Shown one piece after another: positions 45,616-56,179 of a stretch of DNA of 64,000 nucleotides. Location: contig OY754470.1 of the NCBI GenBank assembly GCA_963575645.1, positions 12,718,501 through 12,782,500 of the forward strand, given 5' to 3'. Positions within the stretch are counted from its first letter, which is position 1. Every line of letters begins with the position of its first letter. Position numbers and translations under genes: made by a program. The stretch is from Xanthostigma xanthostigma (lineage: Eukaryota; Arthropoda; Insecta; Raphidioptera; Raphidiidae). The notes under the pieces were generated by a model. It had not been told where the DNA came from. It made no database searches and saw nothing but the letters and a program-made list of their open reading frames with translations.

Positions 45616-46652
45616 GTGTAAATTGGTTGAAATATGACAATGGTTGTTGAAGACGTCGGAAAAACTCACGCCAACTGAGAGCTTTCGTCAAAAACGTTGC
45701 CTAATTCCTTTGAAATATAACAAAACAATGTTTGGTGGAATTGTTCCTCTTTTATAGGTCTACAGAAAAGTCCGTGATAGCATATGTTTATCTTTTCAAG
45801 ATAAAAATAAAATTGAAAATAAAACGAATACCTGCAAGCTAAAATTTAGAAATGCTTTTTGAAAAGGAATTTATAAAATTAGTTCGGGAATTAATATTTT
45901 GCTTGACACCTTCCTTCGTGTGTATTTTTGTGTGATAAATAAAACTTAAAATATATTGATTTTTTTTGCTAATAGATCTAGAAAACAAAAGATTTTTTTT
46001 TATTTTCAAAATATTTCCAGAACTATAAAGCTTAGGAAAAAAAATTATAACGAAACTTTCTTGAAATAATAAAGAGAATAAAAAGCCGTTATGAGAAGTA
46101 TACCATTATTATATAAAAAACATCGTTATAGCATATATCTCTTCTGGTCATGCGTCGATTTTCCCCGAAAACAATAGGTCTCTTCATATTTGCATATTCT
46201 CCCAAAATTTGGTTTCAATCCGCTCATCCGTTTGACCTGTATCGTGCTCACAGACAAACAGATGCAAAGAGTTTTTCCAAAAATATGTTTTTTGGAATCG
46301 CGGGACCTCAAAATGAAAAGATATTGTAACAGTTTAAAAAAATGATTTTTGACCTAAAATAGTACCATTCCCTACTTGTGGGCTGGAATGGTAAAATCTA
46401 CGCCCTTGTTCAGAACTATGGGTAAATTCAAAGTTCAAACGTGTTTTATTTCATTTAAATTTTTTATACCGACAATTCGACGTAAGCTGTTTTGAGTGAT
46501 TACTGCAGATATAATATAACTGTGTGTTTAATGTCGAACAAGAGCACCGGCATGGCTTCTTAGAATGAGCTTCGCGTTTGTTGTTTACAAATAGAGCTCG
46601 TTATTATTTGAGCTTATTATTATTTATACCGTTCATATCTAGTACAAAATAA
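45616..46652. other. spacer without recognised gene
   Basis: Only a partial inverse copy of the 29.5 kb repeat (46080-46150) noted. Confidence 0.35.
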
Positions 46653-46654
46653 TA

Positions 46655-46804
46655 CAGTGGTACCTCGACATACGAGTTTAATTCGTTCCGCAACCTTGCT
46701 CGTATCTTGAATTACTCGTATCTCGAAGCAAATTTCCACATACAAAACAATTCAAATCTCGAAAAACTCGTATGTTTGGGCACTCGTATGTCGAGGTACC
46801 ACTG
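46655..46804. mobile_element. mariner/pogo-type MITE
   Basis: CAGTGGTACCTCGACATACG and its perfect complement bound 150 bp, flanked by TA (46653-46654, 46805-46806). Both arms repeat CTCGTAT motifs. TA duplication and CAGTGGTACC ends fit the Tc1/mariner-pogo group. Confidence 0.8.
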
Positions 46805-47058
46805 TATGTACAATCGGATCCGTACAGTAGACTGACGTTGAGTGCACGTCACTGTACGGAAAGAAAAGGTTTGCTCCCGCGCTATTCGCTGGGTGCGCAA
46901 TAAATAGCCAAAAAATGATACTTTAATACTATGGAGCCGCGGACTTCACTATTGTATAAAACATTGTTTTTTTTTTATCTTAATTGCGTGCGGAGCCACC
47001 GAGTAGCGCCTAGTCTTATTATAAAAAAATAGAAAAATGTTAAATGAACCTTTAAAAG

Positions 47059-47199
47059 CCAGTTTGTGAAAATACTGTTGAACACATCATTCCCGAATGT
47101 GTCAAAAATCATAGTTATAATATTTACAAGAACTTACGTAATCACTCATTGATTTTAAGGTTAAACAGTTCACCGTATGTGGTGGAAGTGCAAGTGTAA
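47059..47199 (+). pseudogene. LINE C-terminal zinc-knuckle remnant
   Basis: 46 codons to a TAA: PVCENTVEHIIPECVKNHSY then NIYKNLRNHSLILRL. The C....V.EHI...C spacing resembles the last zinc knuckle of LINE reverse transcriptases; the first cysteine of the pair is lost. By-eye call only. Confidence 0.4.
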
Positions 47200-47483
47200 G
47201 GTTCGCAATTTTTTTAGATATTTTACTTTGGCTTAAAATATTCGGCGATTGTGAATTGTAATAAGGGTTCAGAATTCTATGCAAGAATTTCAGAAATGTA
47301 CTGCACTTTTAATTTTAGACATTAAAAACAAAATTTACTTACACAAATGTACATCAATATATCACCTTTACTTCCACCACATACCGACTGTACTAATAAT
47401 ATTTTAGTCGTCACTATCCAGTCGATTTTAAATAGTTATCGAGAACTTAAAGTCAGATGAAATTCGGAAATGTTATTGGTAAA

Positions 47484-47617
47484 TTATTAATAAAAATCGC
47501 AGGATTGTGGACAAAAAGTTATTTATTAATTAGTGTACACTAATTAATAAATAACTTTTTGTCCACAATCCTGCGATTTTTATTAATAATTATCTCGATG
47601 GACATGATATCTAATAT
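47484..47617. mobile_element. Penelope-type palindromic insertion G
   Basis: A perfect 110 bp palindrome with no spacer spans 47482-47591 (centre GTGTACAC). It is built from two inverted copies of the tail seen at 16446-17175 (TCGCAGGATTGTGGACAAAA). A right-only tail ends in GGACATGATATCTAATAT. Bounded by the 14 bp direct repeat ATGTTATTGGTAAA (47470-47483, 47618-47631). The family link to a GIY-YIG-coding copy is direct here. Confidence 0.85.
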
Positions 47618-47631
47618 ATGTTATTGGTAAA

Positions 47632-48537
47632 AACATTAAAAAGTGTATTATTCGGGCACAGGCGAGATTATTGTTGGAATCGCTTCGTTTTAGGGTGTAG
47701 TTCAACCCCTAAGTTTGCTTACAAGTTGTTGGTGTGCTTGATTTTATAATTAACAATTAGTGACGAAAATAGTGTTTTTTCTCTATTTGCTTTAATATCT
47801 TCGTTCCTCTTGACTTTTAGTATATAGCATATGCATTGAGAAAGTTGTTCCTTATGAAATTTCCTAAAAAATGAACACTGACAGAGGTCGCTAAGTGCAA
47901 TTGTTAACTTGCAAATAGCCTCGAAAGTTAAAAAAACACGCTTTTTTCACTATTTTTTTACTAAAAAATGACCGAATTCCATCTCTAGAGGGTAAAAAAA
48001 GGATTGATCCTATATAAGAGTCTAAAGTTGAATTGCAAACGATTGTCAAAAAATCTGATTTGACAATGGCTTTAGATTGTGAACACATATTTCTCTATAT
48101 GAAAAACAGCAGAGTTTCAAATCAATCCTGCTCGAAAAATAATTGATAGATTGAAACGATATTTCCTTTAAACAGTGTATATACATGTATTTAGCATCGA
48201 TTTTTGTGCAGTTACACTTCGAAACAACTTTTTTATACGTATTTTGATCAAAATTTAGCTTGAAAAGCTATTTTTTTCTATGTAGAAAAATCCTTTTTTT
48301 TGTGTGAGTACAATCTAATGTTCTAGATGACAGGGAGTTTGAATACGACATTAGACTGCTCCTGATGTATGGTAACTGTAATTATTAGCATCACAATCTA
48401 AGGCCATTGTCAAATCAATTTTTTTGACAACCATTTCTGCAGTTCAGCATTACAGTATATCTGTTCGATTTTGTGTACTTCACGAGAATATAAATTTAGG
48501 ACGTTTTATTAAAGAATGCTGAAATCGATCGATAGAA
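47632..48537. other. AT-rich spacer
   Basis: Nothing recognised. Confidence 0.4.
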
Positions 48538-48698
48538 AAAAAATTGGTTGTCTGTAAAGTCGGTTTACGGACGATAGTTTTACGTGATAACGTATTCCGC
48601 TCGAAGGTCAGGCGGAACGTGACACATTTCGGAACGTGACACTTTTTCGTGCATGCAGCCGGTGTTTCATCAATTTATAAGACGTTATCACGTCAAAA
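48538..48698 (+). mobile_element. TTGG-family dispersed repeat, copy 5 (short)
   Basis: Both ends present, interior nearly absent; a GGAACGTGACAC motif is duplicated where other copies have GGAACGTTACAC. Confidence 0.7.
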
Positions 48699-49217
48699 TG
48701 TTCTTAATAAGCAGTTACACGGAATTGCAGAGTGACATGTATGGCAGCGATTTTGCAATATCACAAAGTGTTTTATTACGAAGTCTTGAATCTCGATCGT
48801 CGAAACGAGGGAAAAAACATTTCTTTAAAAAAAAAATAATGTGAATAATTTATCTGTGAAAAGTAGGCCTACCAGGTTTAAGCCTACTTTGTGAGAAGTG
48901 ATCGCGGACAATCGGACCGACCTTCTTTGGTCGACTTTTCCGAAAAATAAAATATGAATGTAGAATGTGTTAAGAGGTATTTTGAGATGTTAAGAATAAA
49001 ATCACTTTATGTTTGATTGCACTCTGTTTGTGTAACAATAGCTGGCGGAACACACACAGATACATAGATCAAATCGAGCGAACTAACATGATGTGTTGTT
49101 TATACCGGGTGTACAATAAAGTGCAACTTTTTTCTGAATCCTTCCTGTTTTGCATATTAAATTACTACTATTTTTTCCTTTATTATTGATGTACGTAAAC
49201 CTTCATTTGTTCTTTTT

Positions 49218-49420
49218 TCTATACTATATTTTGTAAATTTGGATGTCCGAAACTACTCATCCGGATTAAAAAAATGTTTACACCAATATTTAAAATGGAC
49301 TCTCAGGGTATACAAACGCGTTAAAGAAAAAGCGCTTTTTGTGGAGACTAATTTTGCAACGTAAGTCGACGAAAAAACGGTACAATTTACAAATTCAGGC
49401 GAAGCCGGACCGGTCGCTAG
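49218..49420 (+). mobile_element. short Helitron-like element
   Basis: TCTATACTATATTTTGTAAA at the start and GGCGAAGCCGGACCGGTCGCTAG|T at the end; same family as 9701-9943. Confidence 0.7.
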
Positions 49421-49989
49421 TTTTATATAAATTAAAAAAAAAAAACGTTAGACGGGCCATCTATTCTTAAGTACAACACAAAATTTTCAGCTACCACCAA
49501 GAAGTGTTCTTACGTGGGTAGGTCTGATCTTGAATCCCTGTCTTGTTTCAAAATTCTGGTCGTTCATTCATTTTAATATTTTAGAATTATCTTCTCTAAT
49601 ATTCAATAACAATCTTTTATGCTACAATTTTCAACCAAGTTTTTATATTTTAGTGTATATATCCGGCCCGTAGATCCGTCAAGTGTAAAAATAAATAAAT
49701 AAGTATATTATTCGTTCAGTGCTCAATTTGAATGTAACAATACAACAATAATAAAGCATAATATTTTATTAAATACAGAGGACCCCTCTCGCCGGAGGCT
49801 AGTAAACCGCATCCAAAATGAACTACTAAAATTAATAGATTAACGCCCGTGTAACAATATGTTTAATTAAATTTTTGAACAGTTAAGAGAAACAATTTAA
49901 CAAAAAAAATCGATGTTTAATTTTTTCATTAATATTTTGATATTATAAAAAACTCAAATTGAGTTCTATTAGAAATTAATTAATAATTA

Positions 49990-50096
49990 ATTTTTATATT
50001 TTTAGCTCGATTCTGAAGAAGACCCAAATCCAGACCGAAACGTAATTTTGTCAATATATTGTCTGAAAAATTGGTCGATCAATTTGTTTATTAACG
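49990..50096 (+). mobile_element. single-arm Penelope-like tail, family of A and B
   Basis: CTGAAGAAGACCCAAATCC, AGACCGAAACG, then TTTGTCAATATATTGTCTGA and AAAATTGGTCGATCAA match the right half of insertion A. The box order of a hammerhead core is kept but the stem II pairing is weak here. Confidence 0.6.
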
Positions 50097-50198
50097 TGGT
50101 GGTCTTTTTTATGAGTATACTAAAAAAAATTAAACAAAAAAATAAAATATAACAATTACAGATGTAAATCGAAAATAATAATATTAATTATTAAACAA

Positions 50199-50411
50199 AA
50201 AAATTGGTTGTCTGTAAAGTCGGTTTACGGACGATAGTTTTACGTGATAACGTATTCCGTAATACATAACCTAAATTTTTGTAGCTGTCAAACTTGGGCC
50301 GAAGCCTACTGCGCTCTCGCTTGCACGCACTGCAGGGTCAGGCGGAACGTTACACTTTTTCGTGCATGCAGCTGGTGTTTCATCAATTTATAAGACGTTA
50401 TCACGTCAAAA
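50199..50411 (+). mobile_element. TTGG-family dispersed repeat, copy 6
   Basis: Both ends present; the interior includes CCGTAATACATAACCTAAAT, as in copies 3 and 4, and a GGTCAGGCGGAACGTTACAC block. Confidence 0.7.
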
Positions 50412-51213
50412 ATAAACACCGAATGTCACAGAAAACACAAAAATTAGAAAGTTATTTTGACAAATTGGATAATAATATTGAGTTTTTTTTTTCTAGGTAT
50501 TATAAAATTAAAAAATAATAAAAAAATATGTAAGATATACCTAGTCATAGTTGGGTTATGCTTGACCTAAACTGAATTTTAAAACAGCCTGTTTATTTGC
50601 AGAAATATCGGTGTTTAAGTATCTTTATATAATATATAAAGATGAAACTGCACAGCTGCATACGTTTAACTTATTATGTTCCCTCTTCTCTATATTGATT
50701 CAGGTGCTTAGATACCTACATAATATATAACACAATACATAGGTACGTATTTCCAACTTTACTTGAATTACATAAAAACACAAATATAAGAAAAGAAGTC
50801 CGTGAAAAGTTGAGAATATCATTAAATATACTTAATTCTGTTCAAGAAAAAATTAAATAATATTTCGTTCACCTGATTCAGGTGATGTGACATTTTTTAC
50901 AAAAAGCTGTGTTAATTAATATTTTTAATAAAGAGTAATTAAGAGCACTGTATTTGAAATAATATAAAAAAATGTGAACCGTCGTGAGATGTCTGGCAGA
51001 TGTAAAACATAAATTGAAGCTTTAAGTTCCAAAGCCCTGTGGCTTGTCCACAAAAAATTTAGATCTTGCCCCGTCACTGATGAAAAGATTGATTTTTTAA
51101 TAAGAATTTTATTACTATTACGCCTCATATTTTTGTGAAATAAAATTCCCATTGTTTTATATTTTTTTTAATTACCAACGGCTAAGGTTATTTGGGCGTA
51201 GCACCAATTCATA
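50412..51213. other. AT-rich spacer
   Basis: Nothing recognised. Confidence 0.4.
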
Positions 51214-51379
51214 TTGACAATCTATAATTTCTTATTTCATTTATAACGACCTCGGTTGCAACGACTTTTTGGTTATAGCGACGTGACACTTTCAGAGAAA
51301 AATACTTTGGCTATAGCAACTTCGGATATAACGTTGATTTCGGGTAACCGACTAGTTTTAGTGAGCCATTTGTAACAAG

Positions 51380-51721
51380 TAGAGCTGTAATAAACCGTAT
51401 GTATTCGTTACTGAGTAACGGGTACATCGTCTGCCTCGAAGTAACGAATCGTTACTTACAAATTCATTTCGTTACTCGCATTTGCCGTATCCATGTTAGT
51501 TCGACTCGTTTGATGCGGTTATACGTTATACGAACGAGGTCATACCGTATCACGTATGCGACGCGCCTCGATGCGATGGTACATGCTTGATGCTGTTAGT
51601 ACACGATTGTATGTCGTATGAAAAGTAACGAGTAACGTTACGATACGAAAGTAACGGGTACTAGTTCTTTAAGTAACGAATACATACGGGTACACAATTT
51701 CTTGTTACTTTTACAGCTCTA
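51380..51721. mobile_element. hAT-type MITE nested in the pogo element
   Basis: TAGAGCTGTAATAAA and TTTTACAGCTCTA ends with a perfect 8 bp direct repeat GTAACAAG (51372-51379, 51722-51729). The interior is full of AGTAACG/CGTTACT motifs. 342 bp, non-coding. Confidence 0.85.
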
Positions 51722-51729
51722 GTAACAAG

Positions 51730-52142
51730 TTCCTAGAAATTCCATACAGATATTGCGACCTAGTCTACATACAAAGACCGAGTTAATACACAACACAAAC
51801 ACTCAAAACGTGGTTGCATCATTGACAACACTAGACGAGGAAGATGATGAAGATTGCAATGTAGATGAGCTTTCTACAACTAAGGATGGGTCGTGCGCTA
51901 TAACAATACTAAAGAGACATTGTTTATTTGGCGAAGGAAAAGACAATATAGACATCCAAAGAGTTATGAAAATAGAACACATGTTACAACGTACGTTATC
52001 ACAGAAATCTAAACTGAAACAATGCAATATCACAGATTTTTTTAAAATATCCACGTCGTGCAGTAAAATGCGTATAGCATTATTAAGTAGCGCGGCTGCG
52101 TATTGTCTGGCAATAAATATTGTTTTCTTGCTTTCTATATAG
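51730..52142 (+). pseudogene. pogo/Tigger transposase C-terminal remnant
   Basis: The open frame reads ...LTTLDEEDDEDCNVDELSTT then an ILKRHCLF..G segment, IEHMLQRTLSQKSKLKQCNI and TDFFK. An acidic stretch, a helical segment and a final KQ..I.DFFK motif are characteristic of the tails of pogo/Tigger transposases. The DDE core and CENP-B-type DNA-binding domain are missing upstream, where the hAT MITE sits. The last 25 residues after DFFK look like read-through. Confidence 0.6.
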
Positions 52143-52265
52143 CGACGGAATTATAGTGGTCCCTTCATCTTCGTTATAACCGAAAATCACTGTATCCCCT
52201 ATATTATTAAACGAGCTAATCTTGTATCTACCTATGTACCTATGTACCTACCTATGTCCCTAAAT

Positions 52266-52755
52266 ATTTTCTCGAAAACAGCCCTAACGATTTGGATGAA
52301 ATTTACTGAAAAGGGATTTTGGGGGGCAAAAAATCGTTTTAGCTAGGTCTCATCTCTCGAAAAAATCGTTTTCTTACAAATTTTATCATTATAAAAATCA
52401 ATTTTTTGACGTATGAAAATACTTAAATATTGTAAGTAGGTTTTGGAATTTTATACAAACAATGAAACAATTGTTTTCAAAATATTATGATAGTTAATCT
52501 TTAATTACTATCCAAGTGAGACTTAAAATAAATACGTATTTGAAAGAAAGTTAAAAACAATTATTACTTTTTTTTTTTTATTTACAGATAAATAATCAAA
52601 TCAAAAATACAATAAACATAACAACAGTGTGTGCTTCGACTGCGAGGCCAAAAACAATTATTATTATAGGTGAGTAATTTTAATAAATAAATTTTTAACC
52701 TAAATTTGAAGCGAAAGATGCAATATCATAGATTCGAATTATAATTATTATATGC
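52266..52755 (-). repeat. repeat homologous to the interior of TTGG copy 4
   Basis: Reverse match to 36405-36765: CTAACGATTTGGATGAAATT, GAGATGA..CTAGCT and GACGTATGAAAATACTTAA blocks in the same order. It lacks TTGG ends and carries a small retroposed insert (52567-52649) absent from the other copy. Confidence 0.65.
52567..52649 (-). mobile_element. 83 bp retroposed insert with poly(A) and 14 bp target duplication
   Basis: Minus strand: starts GGCCTCGCAGTCGAAGCAC and ends AATAAAAAAAAAAAAAG. Bounded by AAAAACAATTATTA (52553-52566, 52650-52663). The homologous sequence at 36.5 kb lacks the insert. Probably the extreme 3' end of a LINE, SINE or mRNA. Confidence 0.65.
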
Positions 52756-54087
52756 AGAAGATAGGAGAAATAGAACATAAATTATATTACCAAGAAGTTA
52801 AAGGATTAATATGAATATAATTAATGCTGCCTTATACCGTGTTGATACTAATTGATAGTGTTTTATCCTTGATCCCCGCGCCGACACAAGTCCGATAAAA
52901 GCTTACCACAGCATATCAGTATTTTATTTAACTTTCCGAGCAAAGCTCGGTCACCCAGGTACTATTAATAAATTGAAAATGCAATTGGCACTTTACCAGT
53001 TCTCGAATTAGAACCTGGGAGGGACTTATAATTGAGAAGCCATAGAATCGCCATAAAAACATGAACGCGGCATCACCACACGCATGGCTGTTACCAAGCT
53101 TTCATTGTTTTACCGACTCTGTTTACAAAAAAAAAAAACTAATAATAAATACTGCGCTAAAGATAATTTGAATGGAACTCCATAAGTTAAAAAAAATTTC
53201 ATTGAATATATTTCCATAATACGAATAACAACCAATAGTGCTTTTACATAATAACACAGCTGTGCTCCTCAGTATATTATTGACTATATAATATTATGTA
53301 CGGCAATTGAGAATTACACTTCATGCATAACAACACAACAGTTCACTAGAGAGATCCGTTGCCGTATTATCGTAAGTAGGTAGGTAATGTTCTATACACC
53401 TGTAGTGTATAGGTAAAATAGTGCGGTGTGGACCGCCTGCTGCCGCCCGCCCACGGATAAAACCTAGCTATACAGAACGATCCATTAAAGCTCGATCCAA
53501 AATCAAACCGTCCCACATCTTTATAGGTACGTAGTATAAAATAAAGTCTCTGCTAAACAGCTGTCTGTCTGCATGTATGTACCGACTAATCTCGAAAACT
53601 ACTGAACGGAATTTTGATACGGTTTTTACCATTCGATAGCTTACTATACTAGCTGTCCGTCCTGACTTCATCCTGTGCTATTGGAATTGAAATAAAGTTA
53701 ATGAATCAAAAGCGGTATAAAATAATATTATGCCTAATAATAACAAAACAAGTCGCTATATTATATACGTTATCTATACATTAAATCTGCACCTGGATGA
53801 AGTCGATCTGGGAAGCTAGTAAAAAACGATGATATACTCCGATACTCGTAAGAAATATATAAGCATTTTGATTCGAATATAATGACAACTATTCATAACC
53901 TCAAAAAAGTATATATGAAATAATATTTAACGCGGAATATTAGTAGTTCCTATTTAAGTATTTTATTGTTCGATTTTCTCACTGTGATTCAAGACTACGG
54001 TTTTTAGAAGTCTTAAATTATGTTTTAAAAAGAAATCCAACGCAATCAAGCACAGATTAACGTATTTACATTAAAAATACGCATTTT
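52756..54087. other. spacer with Helitron-like scraps
   Basis: A TTCCGAGCAAAGCTCGG hairpin at 52936 and CTAGCTGTCCGTCCTGACTT near 53650 resemble Helitron ends in reverse; a GAATTGAAAAT..GGACTTATAATTGAG block near 52975 recurs at 23735. No gene. Confidence 0.35.
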
Positions 54088-54197
54088 GAAAAATCTCACG
54101 TGAGATTAGGGGAAGGGGAACGGGGTCGAGTAAAATCTCACGACATTTCACCAAGAGAGGAGGGGGTCGAAAAATCGCCTCACGTAACTAATGCCTC
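54088..54197. mobile_element. TIR-element fragment, relative of 24705-24842
   Basis: TCTCACGTGAGATTAGGGG, then GGGGGTCGAAAAATCGCC and CTCACGTAACTAATGCCTCC. Truncated. Confidence 0.45.
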
Positions 54198-55758
54198 CTT
54201 ATAGCTAATTATTAGTATTATCTGTGCTGTTAATTTATTATTGCAAATGGTTGAAAAATAAATTAAACAAATGTCTTTGACAACTAATTCAATGAGTGAG
54301 ATATGCGCAGATAACTATAATACAAAAATCAAATAATAAAGCAGTTTTTTTATGTAACATTTTGTAGCAGCCTTTATATTGTTTGTTGTGTCACCCGAGG
54401 CATATTGAAATAAGAAAATTTCGCCTGAATAATTTTTTTCACAAGCTGATTCGCTGCTTCCTTTTCGGCTCGAGGCGTCATCTTAAGCCCTCTTACTAGC
54501 AGTATAATTCCGACATCATATGCTTATTACTGATTATGTTTTGTAATATAAGTAACAACTTGACTGACCTCGTCGAAATTCGATGGAGTGAGGATATTTG
54601 CAATAATATATTGAAGGAATAAAAAAAAGTAATTTTGAATGTTTATACTAACACTTCGCTTGCTTTCGGGCTAAAAGAAACCCGATTCATACAATATTAT
54701 GTACGTTCTGTTGCTCGTTTTAAACTTTTTGAGCAGAATCAAGTGATTACGATAACACTTGATTCATACACAACCATATTAAAAATGTGCATTTAAAATA
54801 TTATTTCTTTGTCATACCTACTACTGGCAGCCCGATCAGGCTTCGTTCGGATTTTTAAAATAGACATAATATTATTATGCTGCAACGGACTTTCTTATTG
54901 AATATTTTAGACTAAAAGAAAAGAAGGTTCCAAAAGCTCATGAAACTTTTTCTGCTTTGACGATCTCAATAAATTGTTGCAGTTGAAATATTCAGTAAAG
55001 CATTTTTTGAACACAGCCGACTGTTTAAAAAAATATAATAAAAAAATATTGAGAAACTGAAAAGTGAGAAAAAAAGAGTTTAATCACTAATATTAATTTT
55101 ATAAGAAGTTAGTTTTGTATCTTTTGATATTCGCAAAATAAAGGTGTTTATAAGTTTAATTACTTTTTTCTGGGCCTTGGGCAAGACTTCATCACTGAGC
55201 CCCCCCGCACTAAATTTTATGAATTAAATAAATTGATATTGAAAGACGTTCGGTTTTTTTAATACATATAATGCGAATTTTTTTTATATTTCTGGGTGTT
55301 TTCTGGGGCCCCTACTCCCGTCTGGGCTCTGACACGTGTCCATGTTGCCCCTGCTTATAGTTACGGCCCTGATGGTACCTATTCCTACACTGATATTTTT
55401 TAATCCCTAATCACTAATCAGTAGAGCGAGATTAAGTGACGTTATCGGCGCACACGTAGCCGCTCAACACACTTGCTAATTCCCTGAGACTGGGTGCACT
55501 TTGATCAGTGATCACTTGATACTGATATGCAATTATTCTAATAGCTTATGACATCTGTCACCGTGACGTATCCATCACCTTCATGCACACCGTTATAACA
55601 AACAGTAATATACGCCGCGTACCTTTTAAAACAGATTATTTCTTTCTAAAATCAATATATAGGTGACCGGTAATAGACATGATGACAGATTTTGATATCC
55701 AGTTCTATAATGCAAATACACGTCTATTATTTCCGAAAAAAACATTATTTTAAACCCA
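54198..55758. other. spacer without recognised gene
   Basis: A Helitron-like scrap (CCCGATCAGGCTTCGTTCGG) near 54829; otherwise nothing. Confidence 0.35.
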
Positions 55759-55759
55759 C

Positions 55760-56178
55760 TATTTTTTTGACGTGATAACGTCTTATAAATTGATGAAACA
55801 CGCACGAAAAAGAGTAACGTTCCGCAAGCGAGAGCGCGATATAAGCGATAGTCTCTCTCTTCTCGCGTGACGTCAGAGAGTAGTGTGCGTTCAACATTTT
55901 TTTCGGCTGTTCCAGCGAAAGCTACATCTGACAGATGGCCAAATAAATTATACGGTTTGTTAACAAATATATAATAAATATACATTCTTTTAAATGTCTT
56001 TTATAATTGCTTAAAAATATGTATTTTGCTTTGGTTGATCAAATTATTAGTCGGTAAAAATATAGTTTGACAGCTACTAAAATTTAGGTTATGTATTATT
56101 AAATATGATATTCGAGCGGAATACGTTATCACGTAAAACTATCGTCCGTAAACCGACTTTACAGACAACCAATTTTTT
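55760..56178 (-). mobile_element. TTGG-family dispersed repeat, copy 7 (reverse)
   Basis: The plus strand opens TTGACGTGATAACGTC and closes CCGACTTTACAGACAACCAA, the complements of the family's right and left ends. The interior (about 300 bp) has CTCTCTTCTCGCGTGACGTC and is again different from the other copies. Confidence 0.7.
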
Positions 56179-56179
56179 T

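Larger units (their letters stand above)
51240..52192 (+). mobile_element. degenerate pogo/Tigger-type element, split by a hAT MITE
   Basis: The right end is ACGAAGATGAAGGGACC in reverse and terminates CGGTTATAACCG-type...AAAATCACTG|TA, a pogo-like terminus with TA. The left region repeats TATAACGACCTCGG and GGTTATAGCGAC motifs, but the exact left terminus is not found. It encodes a transposase C-terminal remnant. Confidence 0.55.

Noticed and set aside
55626-55985. 119-codon minus-strand frame
   Set aside because: It covers the right end of TTGG copy 7 and part of its interior; the same region in other copies is not open.
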